From Streptomyces ureilyticus (GTDB lineage Bacteria > Actinomycetota > Actinomycetes > Streptomycetales > Streptomycetaceae), in contig NZ_JAAKZX010000011.1 in NCBI RefSeq assembly GCF_011045025.1, positions 37,951 through 101,950 on the forward strand: 64,000 nt of DNA. The letters run 5' to 3'. Shown here piece by piece: positions 43,026 through 51,400 of this stretch; the stretch's first letter is position 1, and each line of letters starts with the position of its first letter. Below the pieces are notes generated by a model. That model saw only the letters and a program-made list of their open reading frames with translations, made no database searches and was not told the origin of the DNA. A program made the translations under genes and the position numbers.

Positions 43026-44572
43026 CTAAAGACTGAGCGGAAGTGAGTCCTGTCGCCAGAACTCATGCCCAGCCGGACGCACCGAACGGTGTTGGGCGTC
43101 CTGGTCCCCCGCTTTCGCTCCGCATCCAGCGCGCACGGATCGTGTCCGTGGTCCGGGGATGTGGGGGCGGGATTCCTCACGCCCGGGGGTGTTCAGTCGG
43201 GCCTGGACGGTCCGATGCCCCTGCTCATCACTCCGGTGAGCAGGGGGCGGTGCCGTCCGTCGCCGGATCGGGTGCCCCAGGGCGCGCCTGCCGATCGCCA
43301 CGGCCGCTGCGTCGTGGCGAGTTGTTGTGCGGTTCTTGCTGGTGAGGGGCTTCTGCCAGTGCTGGGCACCCCACTTGCTGGTGTAGGCCGGGTCGACGGC
43401 GACAATGGTGATGCCGAGTTCGGCCGCCATCGACACCAGGCGGGCCCGCAGCTTACCGACGGGCATGCCGGAGATGAGGTTGCGGAAGCGTTTGCGGCGG
43501 CCGTGCTTCTCTCGGGTCTTCTCGGCGGTGAAGTCGAGGTCTTCGATCGCGATGGACAGGCTGTGCCGCCTGGCCCAGTGCAGCAGGCGGATCAGCGCGT
43601 GCCGCACCTGGGTATCCCGGTATTGGGCGGTGCCGGACAGGTCGAAGCCGAACCGGAAGGGCTCGCCGACGGGGTTGCCGTGTTCGTCGAGGCGCCAGGC
43701 AGCCAGGTGGTCGGCGTTGGTGTCGACGCCGACCAGCCCGTTCGTGCGGGCAACCGTCAGAGGCACGGTCTGGACCGGTGGGATCGTCCACGACGCGGTG
43801 AGGTACCAGCGTCGGCGCTCCACGTCTTCGTGGATGCGGTAGGCGACGGCTCGGTTGACGGTGACGCGGTCGGCCCACTGCTCGCCCCGGTGCGCGAATG
43901 CCACGCGGGCGGTGAGCACGTACCGGCCGTGCGGGGCGTTCGCCAGGTGCGCCAGCGGCGCAGGGAGTTTGAGGGAGACCTCGCCGTCGAGGGTGACGCG
44001 GATGGTCTCGTTGCCGTACCGCTTGCCGGACTCGCCGTCGGTCTCAAGGAACCGGCGCCCGGCCTGCCACCGCGTGCGCCACTGCTCCTCGGTGAGCTGG
44101 CCGGCGTCCAGGTGGTGGCGGGTGTTCAGCAGCCGTCGGCCGCCGCGCACCACACGCACGATTCCGGCCTCCCAGTCCGCGCGCGCCGCCTGAAGCCGGT
44201 CGGCGAGCACGTGCAGACGGCGGGACTTCGCATGCCACTCTTGCCTGCTGCGGTAGCCGCCCGGAGCCCGCTTGGAGCCCTTCTCGTGAGGGCACGCTTG
44301 CGCGCGGCCCACTGCTCGGTGTCGTGGTCCAGCCCGGCCGCGCACCGCGCCTTCAGATCCCGGGAGGCGAGCGTGCCCAGATGGTCACCGACCAGACGCA
44401 GTATGTACTCATCCCCGGCAGTCAGGTGCTTGAGCCGGTCGCGAACCGCCACACCGGACGGCCCCAGGGCGACAAACGGTGCCGCCATCACCCGCAGCCC
44501 ACCCATTCCTCCACCCTCGTCCCCGCGCTGGCCGAAAAACCCCTCACCACGTTCAACGACCACCACTGGCAA
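43026..44572 (-). pseudogene. Decayed TnpB-related (IS200/IS605 accessory) gene
   Basis: Two overlapping frames on the minus strand belong together. The upstream one includes AVRDRLKHLTAGDEYILRLV, then LASRDLKARCAAGLDHDTEQ and WAARKRALT; the downstream one begins near 44295 with HEKGSKRAPGGYRSRQEWHA and continues to 43026. A frameshift, perhaps with a short internal deletion, lies near 44285-44300. The downstream part keeps RuvC-like residues: LVGVDTNADHLAAWRL (Asp), LSIAIEDLDFTAEKT (Glu) and TRHDAAAVAIGRRALG (Asp). It is the TnpB-related branch common in Streptomyces, not the same as the tnpB at 17775. No cognate tnpA or ends were recognised nearby. Confidence 0.72.
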
Positions 44573-44995
44573 AGGTCACGCATTCGACACAGGAACCTTC
44601 GTTCTCGCCCATGCAGTCGCACGTGCCGCAGCCCGGACACTCACTCATGTGCACACGAGCACACCCGTGCGCAGTCAACCGCCAGCAGTTCACAACCCCT
44701 GCGCTCGGTGTTGCGTTCCCGCTGGCGGCGTACGACATCGCGGCCTGGCACGATGCCGGTGCCTCCGTGCTCGGGGTGAATGAGATACGCGACCGCCAGG
44801 TTTCGATCATGCCGAGGGCAAGGCCGGCTTGCAGAGGTCGCCGGTGAAGCGGCAGGTACCCGGTGGGCAGAGATGCGCAACACCTTTTCTCGGCACCCGG
44901 TTTGCGCACTTGAGGACGTACGGGCGGCCCAGGCACCGAACTACGCCCGAGCCGCCCGCCCGATCACCTCATCCAAACCTGCCGAACCGTTCGGA
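44573..44995. other. Unassigned region with a possible Cys-rich small ORF
   Basis: This 423-bp stretch is less GC-biased than its neighbours and does not read as a normal Streptomyces gene in any frame. The best candidate is a 127-codon minus-strand frame (44936-44553), whose C-terminal part CPGCGTCDCMGENEGSCVEC carries seven Cys residues that could bind zinc, but its third-position bias is weak and it overlaps the 5' end of the TnpB-related pseudogene. It may be debris of the same mobile element. A second frame (44883-44641) is equally weak. Confidence 0.35.
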
Positions 44996-47479
44996 TCACC
45001 TCTCCTTGATCCTCAGGAACGTGACCGAGTTCCCCGGGAAGGTGTACGTGAACTTGCTGCTCACCCCCTCGAAGGTGGACCCCACCGGGGCAACAGGCGT
45101 CTCCGTCTCGGAGTTGACCGCGTCGGGCGCCGCCTTCAGCGTCGTCACGGCGGCCTTCTTCGACGTCTTCAGGCCGCCGAGGTCGATCGCCGTACGGGCG
45201 TCAGCGGACTGGGCGTTGACGACCTTGACGATCACGTCGCCGGTCTTCGCGTCCCGCGTGACGACCTGGCGGAACGGCTCGGCCGGCTTGTCGTCCTTAA
45301 AGCTGCCCCACTCCTTGCCGTCGAGGAAGAGGGTCACCTGACGGCCGCGGACCTTGATGTCGACGTCGTACGCGCGGCCCGTCTCGATCGATCCCGCCTT
45401 GGAGATGAGCGTCGACTTGCCGCCGTCCGAGGCCTGTTCGACGGCGGACTGGGTGTTGTTCCAGCCGCCCAGGTTCCACCAGTAGTAGTTGCCGGTGTCC
45501 TTGACGCCGAAGGCGACGAGGAAGCCCTCCTTGCCGGACTTCTTGGTGGCCTTCACGTGCAGGTCGTAGTCGTGCCAGGCCGGGTCGCCCGCCGACACCA
45601 TGGTGTTCTCGGCGGCCTCGTCGGTCTGCACGTACTGCCCGTCCTGGACGGTCCAACTGCCGCCGCCGGTGTGCGTCCACTTCGAGGCGTCACCGGAGAA
45701 GTCGTCGGTCAGCAGCGCCGAGCCGTCCGCCGCAGTCACCTTCACATCGTCGTACGCGGCACTCGTCGCCCAGGTCGACAGTCCGACCGCACCCGAGATC
45801 GGGCCGCTCACCGAGGGCGTACCGGTCGCCTTGGAGGGCACGACCCGGTCGCCGACGTTGCGCATGAACAGCTTCTGGACCTCGTAGCTGGCCGAGTTCC
45901 AGGAGGCGTGGTTGTTGAACCAGATCATGTCGGGACGCCACTGCACGTAGTCCTCGTTGGCGAGCAGCGGGGCGTACGAGGCGAGCTTCACGATGTCCGC
46001 GTTGCGCTCCAGGCCGGTCATGAACGCGGCTTCGGAGAGGGCGTTCTTGAAGGCGTTGCCCTGGGAGGCGTACTCGCCGAGGAAGACCTTGGGGCCCTTC
46101 CTGTCGTACGAGTCGTAGCGGTCGTTGTTCTGCAGGAACCACTGCGGGCTGTTGTAGTAGTGCTCGTCGACCATGTCGACGTTGCCCTCGCGGTTGAGCT
46201 TCCAGGCGGTGTCGAAGGTCGAACCGCTGTCGTCCGGGCCGGAGTTGGAGATGACGGTGATGTCCGGGTACTTCGCCTCGATGGCGGCGCGGAACTGCTT
46301 GAACCGTTCGAAGAACTCGTTCGGCAGGTTCTCCTCGTTGCCGACCCCGAGGTGGGTGAGGTTGAAGGGCTTCGGGTGGCCCATCTTCGCCCGCTTCTTG
46401 CCCCACTCGCTGGTCACGGGGCCGCTGGCGAACTCGATGAGATCGAGCGTGTCCTGGATGTGCCGCTTCAGCAGAGCGTCGTCATCCGTGGCCTTGTTCT
46501 GGCCGCAGCCGGTGACGAGGGCGGGGACGACGGGCAGCGGCATGGCGCCGATATCCTCGGAGAACTGGAAGTACTCGTAGTAGCCGAGGCCGTAACTCTG
46601 GTTGTAACCCCAGAAGTTGGCGTTCGTCGCGCGCTGCTCGACCGGGCCGATGGTGTCCTTCCACTGGTACGAGCGCTTGCGCTGCCAGCCGGAGGCCTCG
46701 TCGTATCCCTCCATGCTGCCGGTGTTGACCAGACAGCCGCCCGGGAAGCGCACGAAGGACGGGTCGAGCGCGGCGATCTTCTCGGCGAGGTCCTTGCGCA
46801 GGCCGTGGCCCTTGTAGGTGTCGCGCGGCAGGAGCGAGATCATGTCCAGCGCTACGGGGCTTGCGGCGGCGACCGTGAGGCGGCCGGTCGTGCTGGTGCG
46901 GCTCGCGGTGAACTTCGCCGTGTACTTCGCCCAGCCGCCACGCGCGGTGACCCGCCGGGCCTCGGCGAGCGCACCGTCGGCGTCCGCCAGGGCCACGGTG
47001 AGGGCGGAGGCCTGGTCGGCGCGGGCCCAGACCGAGAAGTTGTAGACCTTGCCCTTCTCGACCGAAATCCCGGTGTTGTAACCGGAGTTGGTGACCGACG
47101 AGCCGCCGTCCAGGGAGAGGTAGGTGCGGTTGCGTTCGTGGAGGCGGCCCTCGTCGTTCACGGTCTTCGCGGTGCCCGTGGTGGCCCAGGAGGTGAGGGG
47201 CGTGTATGAGGCGTGGTCGGCCGTCGAGTACTCGAACGACCGGTTCTGTACGAGCTCCGCATACAGGCCGCCGTCCGCGGCCCGGTTGATGTCCTCGAAG
47301 AAGACGCCGTACATCGTGTCGTCGATCTTCGCGCCCTTGGTCTTCGGGTCGACGGTGATCGCGTAGTCGGTGGTGTCCTCGTCGGCGGCGTTCCCCGGGG
47401 CGGCGGGGACGAGGAGCGAGGCGGCCATGATGCCGGTGGCCGTCAGGGCGAGTCTCCAGCGGGTGCGGGTGCGTGACAT
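44996..47479 (-). CDS. Secreted alpha-L-arabinofuranosidase (GH51-like)
   Basis: The 827-residue protein has a signal peptide (TRWRLALTATGIMAASLLVP, cleavage near GNAADE at about 31), a carbohydrate-binding-like insert (about 110-195), then a GH51-type catalytic barrel. LGVGNEENLPNEFFERFKQF contains the acid/base Glu (near 383) and GPKVFLGEYASQGNAF the nucleophile Glu (near 467); FVRFPGGCLVN is a further GH51 mark. The C-terminal domains include a laminin-G-like/CBM sandwich (about 580-720) and the usual GH51 beta-sandwich ending VTFLRIKER. It removes arabinose side chains from xylan or arabinan outside the cell. In the 103-bp divergent upstream gap the palindrome TTCGAA occurs twice (47526 and 47553), a possible operator. 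Confidence 0.9.
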   Translation of the reverse strand: MSRTRTRWRLALTATGIMAASLLVPAAPGNAADEDTTDYAITVDPKTKGAKIDDTMYGVFFEDINRAADGGLYAELVQNRSFEYSTADHASYTPLTSWATTGTAKTVNDEGRLHERNRTYLSLDGGSSVTNSGYNTGISVEKGKVYNFSVWARADQASALTVALADADGALAEARRVTARGGWAKYTAKFTASRTSTTGRLTVAAASPVALDMISLLPRDTYKGHGLRKDLAEKIAALDPSFVRFPGGCLVNTGSMEGYDEASGWQRKRSYQWKDTIGPVEQRATNANFWGYNQSYGLGYYEYFQFSEDIGAMPLPVVPALVTGCGQNKATDDDALLKRHIQDTLDLIEFASGPVTSEWGKKRAKMGHPKPFNLTHLGVGNEENLPNEFFERFKQFRAAIEAKYPDITVISNSGPDDSGSTFDTAWKLNREGNVDMVDEHYYNSPQWFLQNNDRYDSYDRKGPKVFLGEYASQGNAFKNALSEAAFMTGLERNADIVKLASYAPLLANEDYVQWRPDMIWFNNHASWNSASYEVQKLFMRNVGDRVVPSKATGTPSVSGPISGAVGLSTWATSAAYDDVKVTAADGSALLTDDFSGDASKWTHTGGGSWTVQDGQYVQTDEAAENTMVSAGDPAWHDYDLHVKATKKSGKEGFLVAFGVKDTGNYYWWNLGGWNNTQSAVEQASDGGKSTLISKAGSIETGRAYDVDIKVRGRQVTLFLDGKEWGSFKDDKPAEPFRQVVTRDAKTGDVIVKVVNAQSADARTAIDLGGLKTSKKAAVTTLKAAPDAVNSETETPVAPVGSTFEGVSSKFTYTFPGNSVTFLRIKER

Positions 47480-47582
47480 GGATACTCCGCGGCTCTGGTG
47501 TCGGTGGTCAGAAATCGATGTGTGGTTCGAAATATCGGACGATGATCAAGACTTCGAACGGCAAGATAGGGAGGGGGCTTGA

Positions 47583-48071
47583 GTGCGTCAATGGTTTGCA
47601 CAGGACACGTCAGAGAGGCGGAAGGTCATGGACGACTTCTGGCCGGTGGCCGACGTGTTGGCGTACCTGGCGGGGAGTTGGCGCGTGGAGCGTTCCGTAC
47701 GGGACCACGCGAGCGGGGCGGAGGGGACCTTCAGCGGCACGACGGCGTTCGAACCGCTCGAAGCGGGCGGCCTGCTCCACCACGAGTCCGGCACCTTCGT
47801 CTGGCAGGGCGTCGCCCGCCCCGCCGAGCGAACCCTGCGGTTCCTGCCGGGCAGCACACCGAGCCGCGCCGACGTACGGTTCGCCGACGGCCGCCCCTTC
47901 CACGACCTGGACCTGGCCTCCGGCCGGCACACCGCCGAGCACCCGTGCGCCGCGGACCACTACCGGGGCGAGTTCACCGTGCACGACGCGAACCACTGGC
48001 GGACGGTGTGGCAACTCGGCGGCCCGGCCAAGGACTTGACGCTGACGACGGACTACACGCGCGAGGGCTGA
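47583..48071 (+). CDS. DUF6314-like protein
   Basis: GTG 47583 is chosen because GGGAGGGGG lies 5 bases upstream; an ATG at 47628 (MDDFWPVADVLAYLAGSWRV) is the alternative and would start at the conserved part. The 162-residue protein reads as a single small beta-barrel: LAGSWRVERSVRDHASGAEG, FEPLEAGGLLHHESGTFVWQ, RADVRFADGRPFHDLDLASG and DHYRGEFTVHDANHWRTVWQ. I recall this pattern as DUF6314, a family of unknown function related to lipocalin-like folds. It converges on the next gene with a 19-bp tail overlap. Confidence 0.65.
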   Translation: MRQWFAQDTSERRKVMDDFWPVADVLAYLAGSWRVERSVRDHASGAEGTFSGTTAFEPLEAGGLLHHESGTFVWQGVARPAERTLRFLPGSTPSRADVRFADGRPFHDLDLASGRHTAEHPCAADHYRGEFTVHDANHWRTVWQLGGPAKDLTLTTDYTREG

Positions 48072-48637
48072 CCTTCAAGGCGAAGGTTCCAGCGCCCCGC
48101 CCGGCCCATCAGCGTGACCGTCGACAGGGGGCGGACGTCGATATTCCAGTACGTCGACGGGGGCGCTTTCAGCGCGTACACGAGCGCGGCGCGTACGACC
48201 GCCGGCTCTGCCACAGCGACGATCTTGACGCCGCCGTCGGTCGGCCGGGTGTCGAGCCAGCCGCCCACCCGCTGGATGAAGGCCAGCAATGACTCGCCGC
48301 CGTGCGGGGCGGAGCCGGGATCGGCGAGCCACGCGTCCACGGCACCGGGCTCGCGGGCCATCGCCTCGCCGAGCGTGAAGCCCTGCCAGCGGCCCATGTC
48401 GCAGTCCCGCAGGGCGAGTTGGACGAGCGGGGTGTAACCGAGGGCGTCCCCGGTGGCCCGGCTGCGCGGCGTCGGCGAGCAGTACCGCAACTCGGCTGCC
48501 GCCAACGGCAGCAGCAACGGCGCCGCGCGCTGCACTTCGTCCCAGCCCTCCTGGTCGAGGGGCCGGTCGTCCCCGAACCGCTCGGCGAGCAATGGCGAGC
48601 TGCGCGCGGCGGCGACGAACGTGACCCGAAGCTGCAT
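48053..48637 (-). CDS. Histidine-phosphatase-fold protein lacking catalytic histidines
   Basis: The 194-residue protein has the fold landmarks of the histidine phosphatase (phosphoglycerate mutase-like) superfamily: RPLDQEGWDEVQRAAPLLLP, YCSPTPRSRATGDALGYTPL, LRDCDMGRWQGFTLGEAMAR and APHGGESLLAFIQRVGGWLD. However, the N-terminal RHG motif is replaced by VTFVAAARSSPLL, so the phosphorylated His is missing, and the second catalytic His (normally SHG) reads VAVAEPAVVRAALV. It is therefore probably not a phosphatase, but a binding or regulatory protein. I recall similar proteins near cobalt transporter (CbtAB) genes. Tail-to-tail overlap of 19 bp with the preceding gene. Confidence 0.7.
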   Translation of the reverse strand: MQLRVTFVAAARSSPLLAERFGDDRPLDQEGWDEVQRAAPLLLPLAAAELRYCSPTPRSRATGDALGYTPLVQLALRDCDMGRWQGFTLGEAMAREPGAVDAWLADPGSAPHGGESLLAFIQRVGGWLDTRPTDGGVKIVAVAEPAVVRAALVYALKAPPSTYWNIDVRPLSTVTLMGRAGRWNLRLEGQPSRV

Positions 48638-48689
48638 GCGGCGATGGTGGGCCGCAGAAGTGCCAATGGCAAGAGACGTTACTCAGGAG

Positions 48690-50135
48690 TTACCCGGGGT
48701 GTGCAGCCCCTTGCTCGAAGGCCGTGCGCAGCCTGCGTACGCCCTCCTCGATCTCGGCGGTACTCGCCACCGCCGCGAAACTCAGCCTCAGGTGGGCGGC
48801 GGCCGGTTCGGCGCTGAAGTAGGGGCGCCCCGGGGTGATGGCCACGCCCGCGCGCAGGGCGGTGGCGGCCAGCGTCGTCTCGTCCGTGCCGTCGGGGAGG
48901 GGGAGCCACAAGTGGTAGCCGCCGGCAGGGATGTGCGGGAGGGCGAACTCGGGCAGGTGCAGCCGCAGCGCGGCCGTCATCGTGTCTCGGCGGTTCTTCA
49001 ACTCCCCGGCGACCGCCCGCAGATGACGGGGCCAGGCGGGCGAGCCGACGAGTTCCAGGGACGCCTCCTGGAGCGGGCGCGGCACGAAGAAGGTGTCGAC
49101 GACCTGGATGGCCCGCAGCCGTTCCAGTACGGGCCCGCGGGCGGCGAGCGCGCTCACCCGGAAGCTCGGCGAGGTCGCCTTGGTCAGCGAGCACACGTGC
49201 ACGACGACTCCGTCGGGATCGTCCGAGGCCAGCGGACGCGGCAACGGCCCCGCGTCCTCGTGCACGAGACGCCGTACGAAGTCGTCCTCCACGACGAACG
49301 CGCCGGCCTCGCGCACGATCCGCAGCACCTCACCGCGCCGCTCGGGCGCGAGCACGGCACCGGTCGGGTTCTGGAACAGCGGCTGGCAGACGAAGACGCG
49401 GGCGCCGGTCGCCCGGAACGCGTCGGCGAGCAGGTTGGGGCGTACACCGTCGGCATCGACCGGCACGGGTACGGGGCGGAGCCCGGCCGCTCTGGCGATC
49501 GCCAGCATGCCGGGATACGTGGGCGATTCGACGAGCACCGGTGCGCCGGGCGGGGCGAGGGCGTGCAGGGCGGTGGTCAGCGCGGACTGGCCGCCTGCCG
49601 TGATCAGTACCTCGGCGGCGGTGATCGCGCCGCCGATGCCCCGCGCGAACCACTCGCGCAGCTCCGGCAGCCCGTCCATGGGCGGGCGCCCCCAGGCGCC
49701 GGGGCGACGGCCCGCCCGGGCCAGCGCGGCGGCCATCGCCCGCTCCGGCTGCAGCGAAGGGTGCAGATAGCCGCCGTTGAACTCGATGACTCCGGGCGGC
49801 GGAGCGGCCAGCGTGACCAGCACTCCGGAGGCGTCGACGGTTCGCGGCACGAGTTCGGCGGCGGCGTCCGCGGTGAGCGCGACCTCCTGCCAGGAGGTGT
49901 CCCCCGCGACGGGCCCGTCGCGACGCGGCCGGGCCCGGAACGCGCCCGCCCCGGGCCGCGTGACCACCAGCCCCTCGGCGGCCAGCTGCGCCAATGCCCG
50001 CGACACGGTCACCGGGCTCACCCGGAACCGCTCGACGAGAGCCCGGCTCGACGGCAGCTTTCCACCTGGAGAGTAGCGGTCCAGCTCCCTTCTCAGTTGA
50101 CTCGCCAGATCACCCACACTGCTACGCTCTTGCAT
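48690..50135 (-). CDS. MocR-type regulator (GntR HTH fused to aminotransferase domain)
   Basis: The 481-residue protein has an N-terminal GntR winged helix (MQERSSVGDLASQLRRELDR and PSSRALVERFRVSPVTVSRA) and a class-I aminotransferase-like domain (from about 115) with AGGQSALTTALHALAPPGAP, FQNPTGAVLAPERRGEVLRI and the PLP Lys in HVCSLTKATSPSFRVSALAA. MocR proteins sense PLP or amino-compound ligands and often control a divergent gene. Here the divergent EamA transporter gene starts within the same ATG: the two start codons overlap (50133-50136). Repeated GTAGCG half-sites lie around them. Regulation of the transporter is inferred. Confidence 0.92.
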   Translation of the reverse strand: MQERSSVGDLASQLRRELDRYSPGGKLPSSRALVERFRVSPVTVSRALAQLAAEGLVVTRPGAGAFRARPRRDGPVAGDTSWQEVALTADAAAELVPRTVDASGVLVTLAAPPPGVIEFNGGYLHPSLQPERAMAAALARAGRRPGAWGRPPMDGLPELREWFARGIGGAITAAEVLITAGGQSALTTALHALAPPGAPVLVESPTYPGMLAIARAAGLRPVPVPVDADGVRPNLLADAFRATGARVFVCQPLFQNPTGAVLAPERRGEVLRIVREAGAFVVEDDFVRRLVHEDAGPLPRPLASDDPDGVVVHVCSLTKATSPSFRVSALAARGPVLERLRAIQVVDTFFVPRPLQEASLELVGSPAWPRHLRAVAGELKNRRDTMTAALRLHLPEFALPHIPAGGYHLWLPLPDGTDETTLAATALRAGVAITPGRPYFSAEPAAAHLRLSFAAVASTAEIEEGVRRLRTAFEQGAAHPG

Positions 50136-50180
50136 GAGAGCACAGAGTAGCGCTACTACGCCCACACCAGTAGCGGTCCC
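50060..50180. promoter_or_regulatory. Divergent control region with GTAGCG half-sites
   Basis: AGAGTAGCGGTCC at 50067-50079, GCTACGCTCTTGCATGAGAG at 50121-50140, the perfect palindrome AGTAGCGCTACT at 50146-50157 and CAGTAGCGGTCCCC at 50168-50181 place GTAGCG (or its complement) at least four times in 115 bp. They straddle the overlapping start codons of the MocR and EamA genes. MocR regulators usually bind direct repeats of this type. Both transcripts would have to be leaderless or nearly so. Confidence 0.6.
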
Positions 50181-51078
50181 CGCCGCCCGGACCCGACCGC
50201 CGGCCAGTGAAGGCCCACAGCTGTCACCCCGCGGCCTCCTCCTGGCCGCCCTGGGAGTCACCGCCTTCTCCCTCACCTTCCCCGCCACCGCCTGGGGCCT
50301 CGAGGGCTTCGGCCCCTGGTCGCTCGTAGCCACGCGGAGCGTCCTCGCCGCGATCATCGCCGGTGCCTGTCTGCTCGCGCTGCGCGTACCGCTGCCCGCC
50401 CGCCGCCACTGGCCGGGCCTGTCCGTCGTGGCCGCCGGAGTCGTACTCGGCTTCCCCATGCTCACCACCCTCGCCCTGGAGACCTCGACCACCGCCCACG
50501 CCGCCGTCGTGGTCGGCCTGCTCCCCGTGACCACCGCGCTGTTCTCGGCCCTGCGCGTGGGTTCCCGCCCCTCCCGTGCCTTCTGGGCGGCGGCGCTCGC
50601 GGGCTCCGCCGTGGTGATCGCGTTCACCGTGACACAGAGCGGCGGCGCTCTGACCAGCGCGGACGCGTATCTCTTCGGGGCGCTGCTGGTCTGCGCGGCC
50701 GGTTACACGGAGGGCGGCCGGCTGGCCCGTGTGATGCCCGGCTGGCACGTCATCGGCTGGGCTCTGATGCTGTGCCTGCCGCTCACGGTTCCGGCGGCCG
50801 CGGTGGCGCTCGCGCACGAGCCCGTACAGCTGACGGCGCACAGCGTGACCGGGCTGCTCTGGGTCGCGGTCGGCTCACAGTTCCTGGGTCTGGTGGTGTG
50901 GTACCGGGGCATGGCGGCGATCGGCATCCCGAAGGCCAGCCAGTTGCAGCTGGCTCAGCCCCTGCTCACACTGGTGTGGTCGGTGCTGCTCCTCGGTGAG
51001 CAGCTCACACCCGCCGCACCCCTGGCCGCCGCGGCCGTACTGGTCTGCATCGCGGTCGCCCAACGAGCACGCGCCTGA
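50134..51078 (+). CDS. EamA/DMT-family transporter (10 TM)
   Basis: The 314-residue protein has a 30-residue hydrophilic start (MRAQSSATTPTPVAVPAART) and two EamA repeats of five helices each, with LSPRGLLLAALGVTAFSLTF as helix 1, GLEGFGPWSLVATRSVLAAI, ALETSTTAHAAVVVGLLPVT and, in the second half, VWYRGMAAIGIPKASQLQLA and PLLTLVWSVLLLGEQLTPAA. These transporters export or import amino acids, nucleosides or other metabolites; substrate unknown. The ATG overlaps that of the divergent MocR gene. A later start (for example near LSPRGLL) is possible because the first 30 residues are not conserved in character. Confidence 0.9.
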   Translation: MRAQSSATTPTPVAVPAARTRPPASEGPQLSPRGLLLAALGVTAFSLTFPATAWGLEGFGPWSLVATRSVLAAIIAGACLLALRVPLPARRHWPGLSVVAAGVVLGFPMLTTLALETSTTAHAAVVVGLLPVTTALFSALRVGSRPSRAFWAAALAGSAVVIAFTVTQSGGALTSADAYLFGALLVCAAGYTEGGRLARVMPGWHVIGWALMLCLPLTVPAAAVALAHEPVQLTAHSVTGLLWVAVGSQFLGLVVWYRGMAAIGIPKASQLQLAQPLLTLVWSVLLLGEQLTPAAPLAAAAVLVCIAVAQRARA

Positions 51079-51166
51079 CCGGCACACACCGGTGGCAACC
51101 GGCTCCACCCGCTCTAGACTGAATCCACGGACCGCTACTCCCGTGCGAGACGAGGAGGCCCTCCAC

Positions 51167-51370
51167 ATGCGTGCAAGCAAAGGCGACCACCTGCTGGTGC
51201 ACGGCAGGATCGTCGGACAGCACGACCGGGTCGGGGAAGTCGTCGAAGTCCTGGGGCCGGACGGCAACCCGCCGTTCCGTGTCCGCTTCGAGGACGGCCA
51301 CGAGACCGTGATGTCCCCTGGTCCTGACACCACAGTCGAGCATCACGTCAGCGAGACCAAGACCCAGTAG
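51167..51370 (+). CDS. DUF1918 domain protein
   Basis: ATG 51167 (MRASKGDHLLVHGRIVGQHD) follows GAGGAGG. The 67-residue protein is a small beta-barrel of the DUF1918 family, which is widespread in actinobacteria: GEVVEVLGPDGNPPFRVRFE and DGHETVMSPGPDTTVEH. The fold is SH3-like; its function is not established, although a nucleic-acid-binding role has been suggested for similar folds. It stands alone between a transporter and a convergent hydrolase gene. Confidence 0.85.
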   Translation: MRASKGDHLLVHGRIVGQHDRVGEVVEVLGPDGNPPFRVRFEDGHETVMSPGPDTTVEHHVSETKTQ

Positions 51371-51400
51371 GCCGCAGACCCAGCAGGTCAGCGGGTCAGA

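Noticed and set aside
47526..47558. Pair of TTCGAA sites as an arabinose operator
   Set aside because: Two 6-bp palindromes 27 bp apart in a short gap are suggestive, but do not match an operator I can name.
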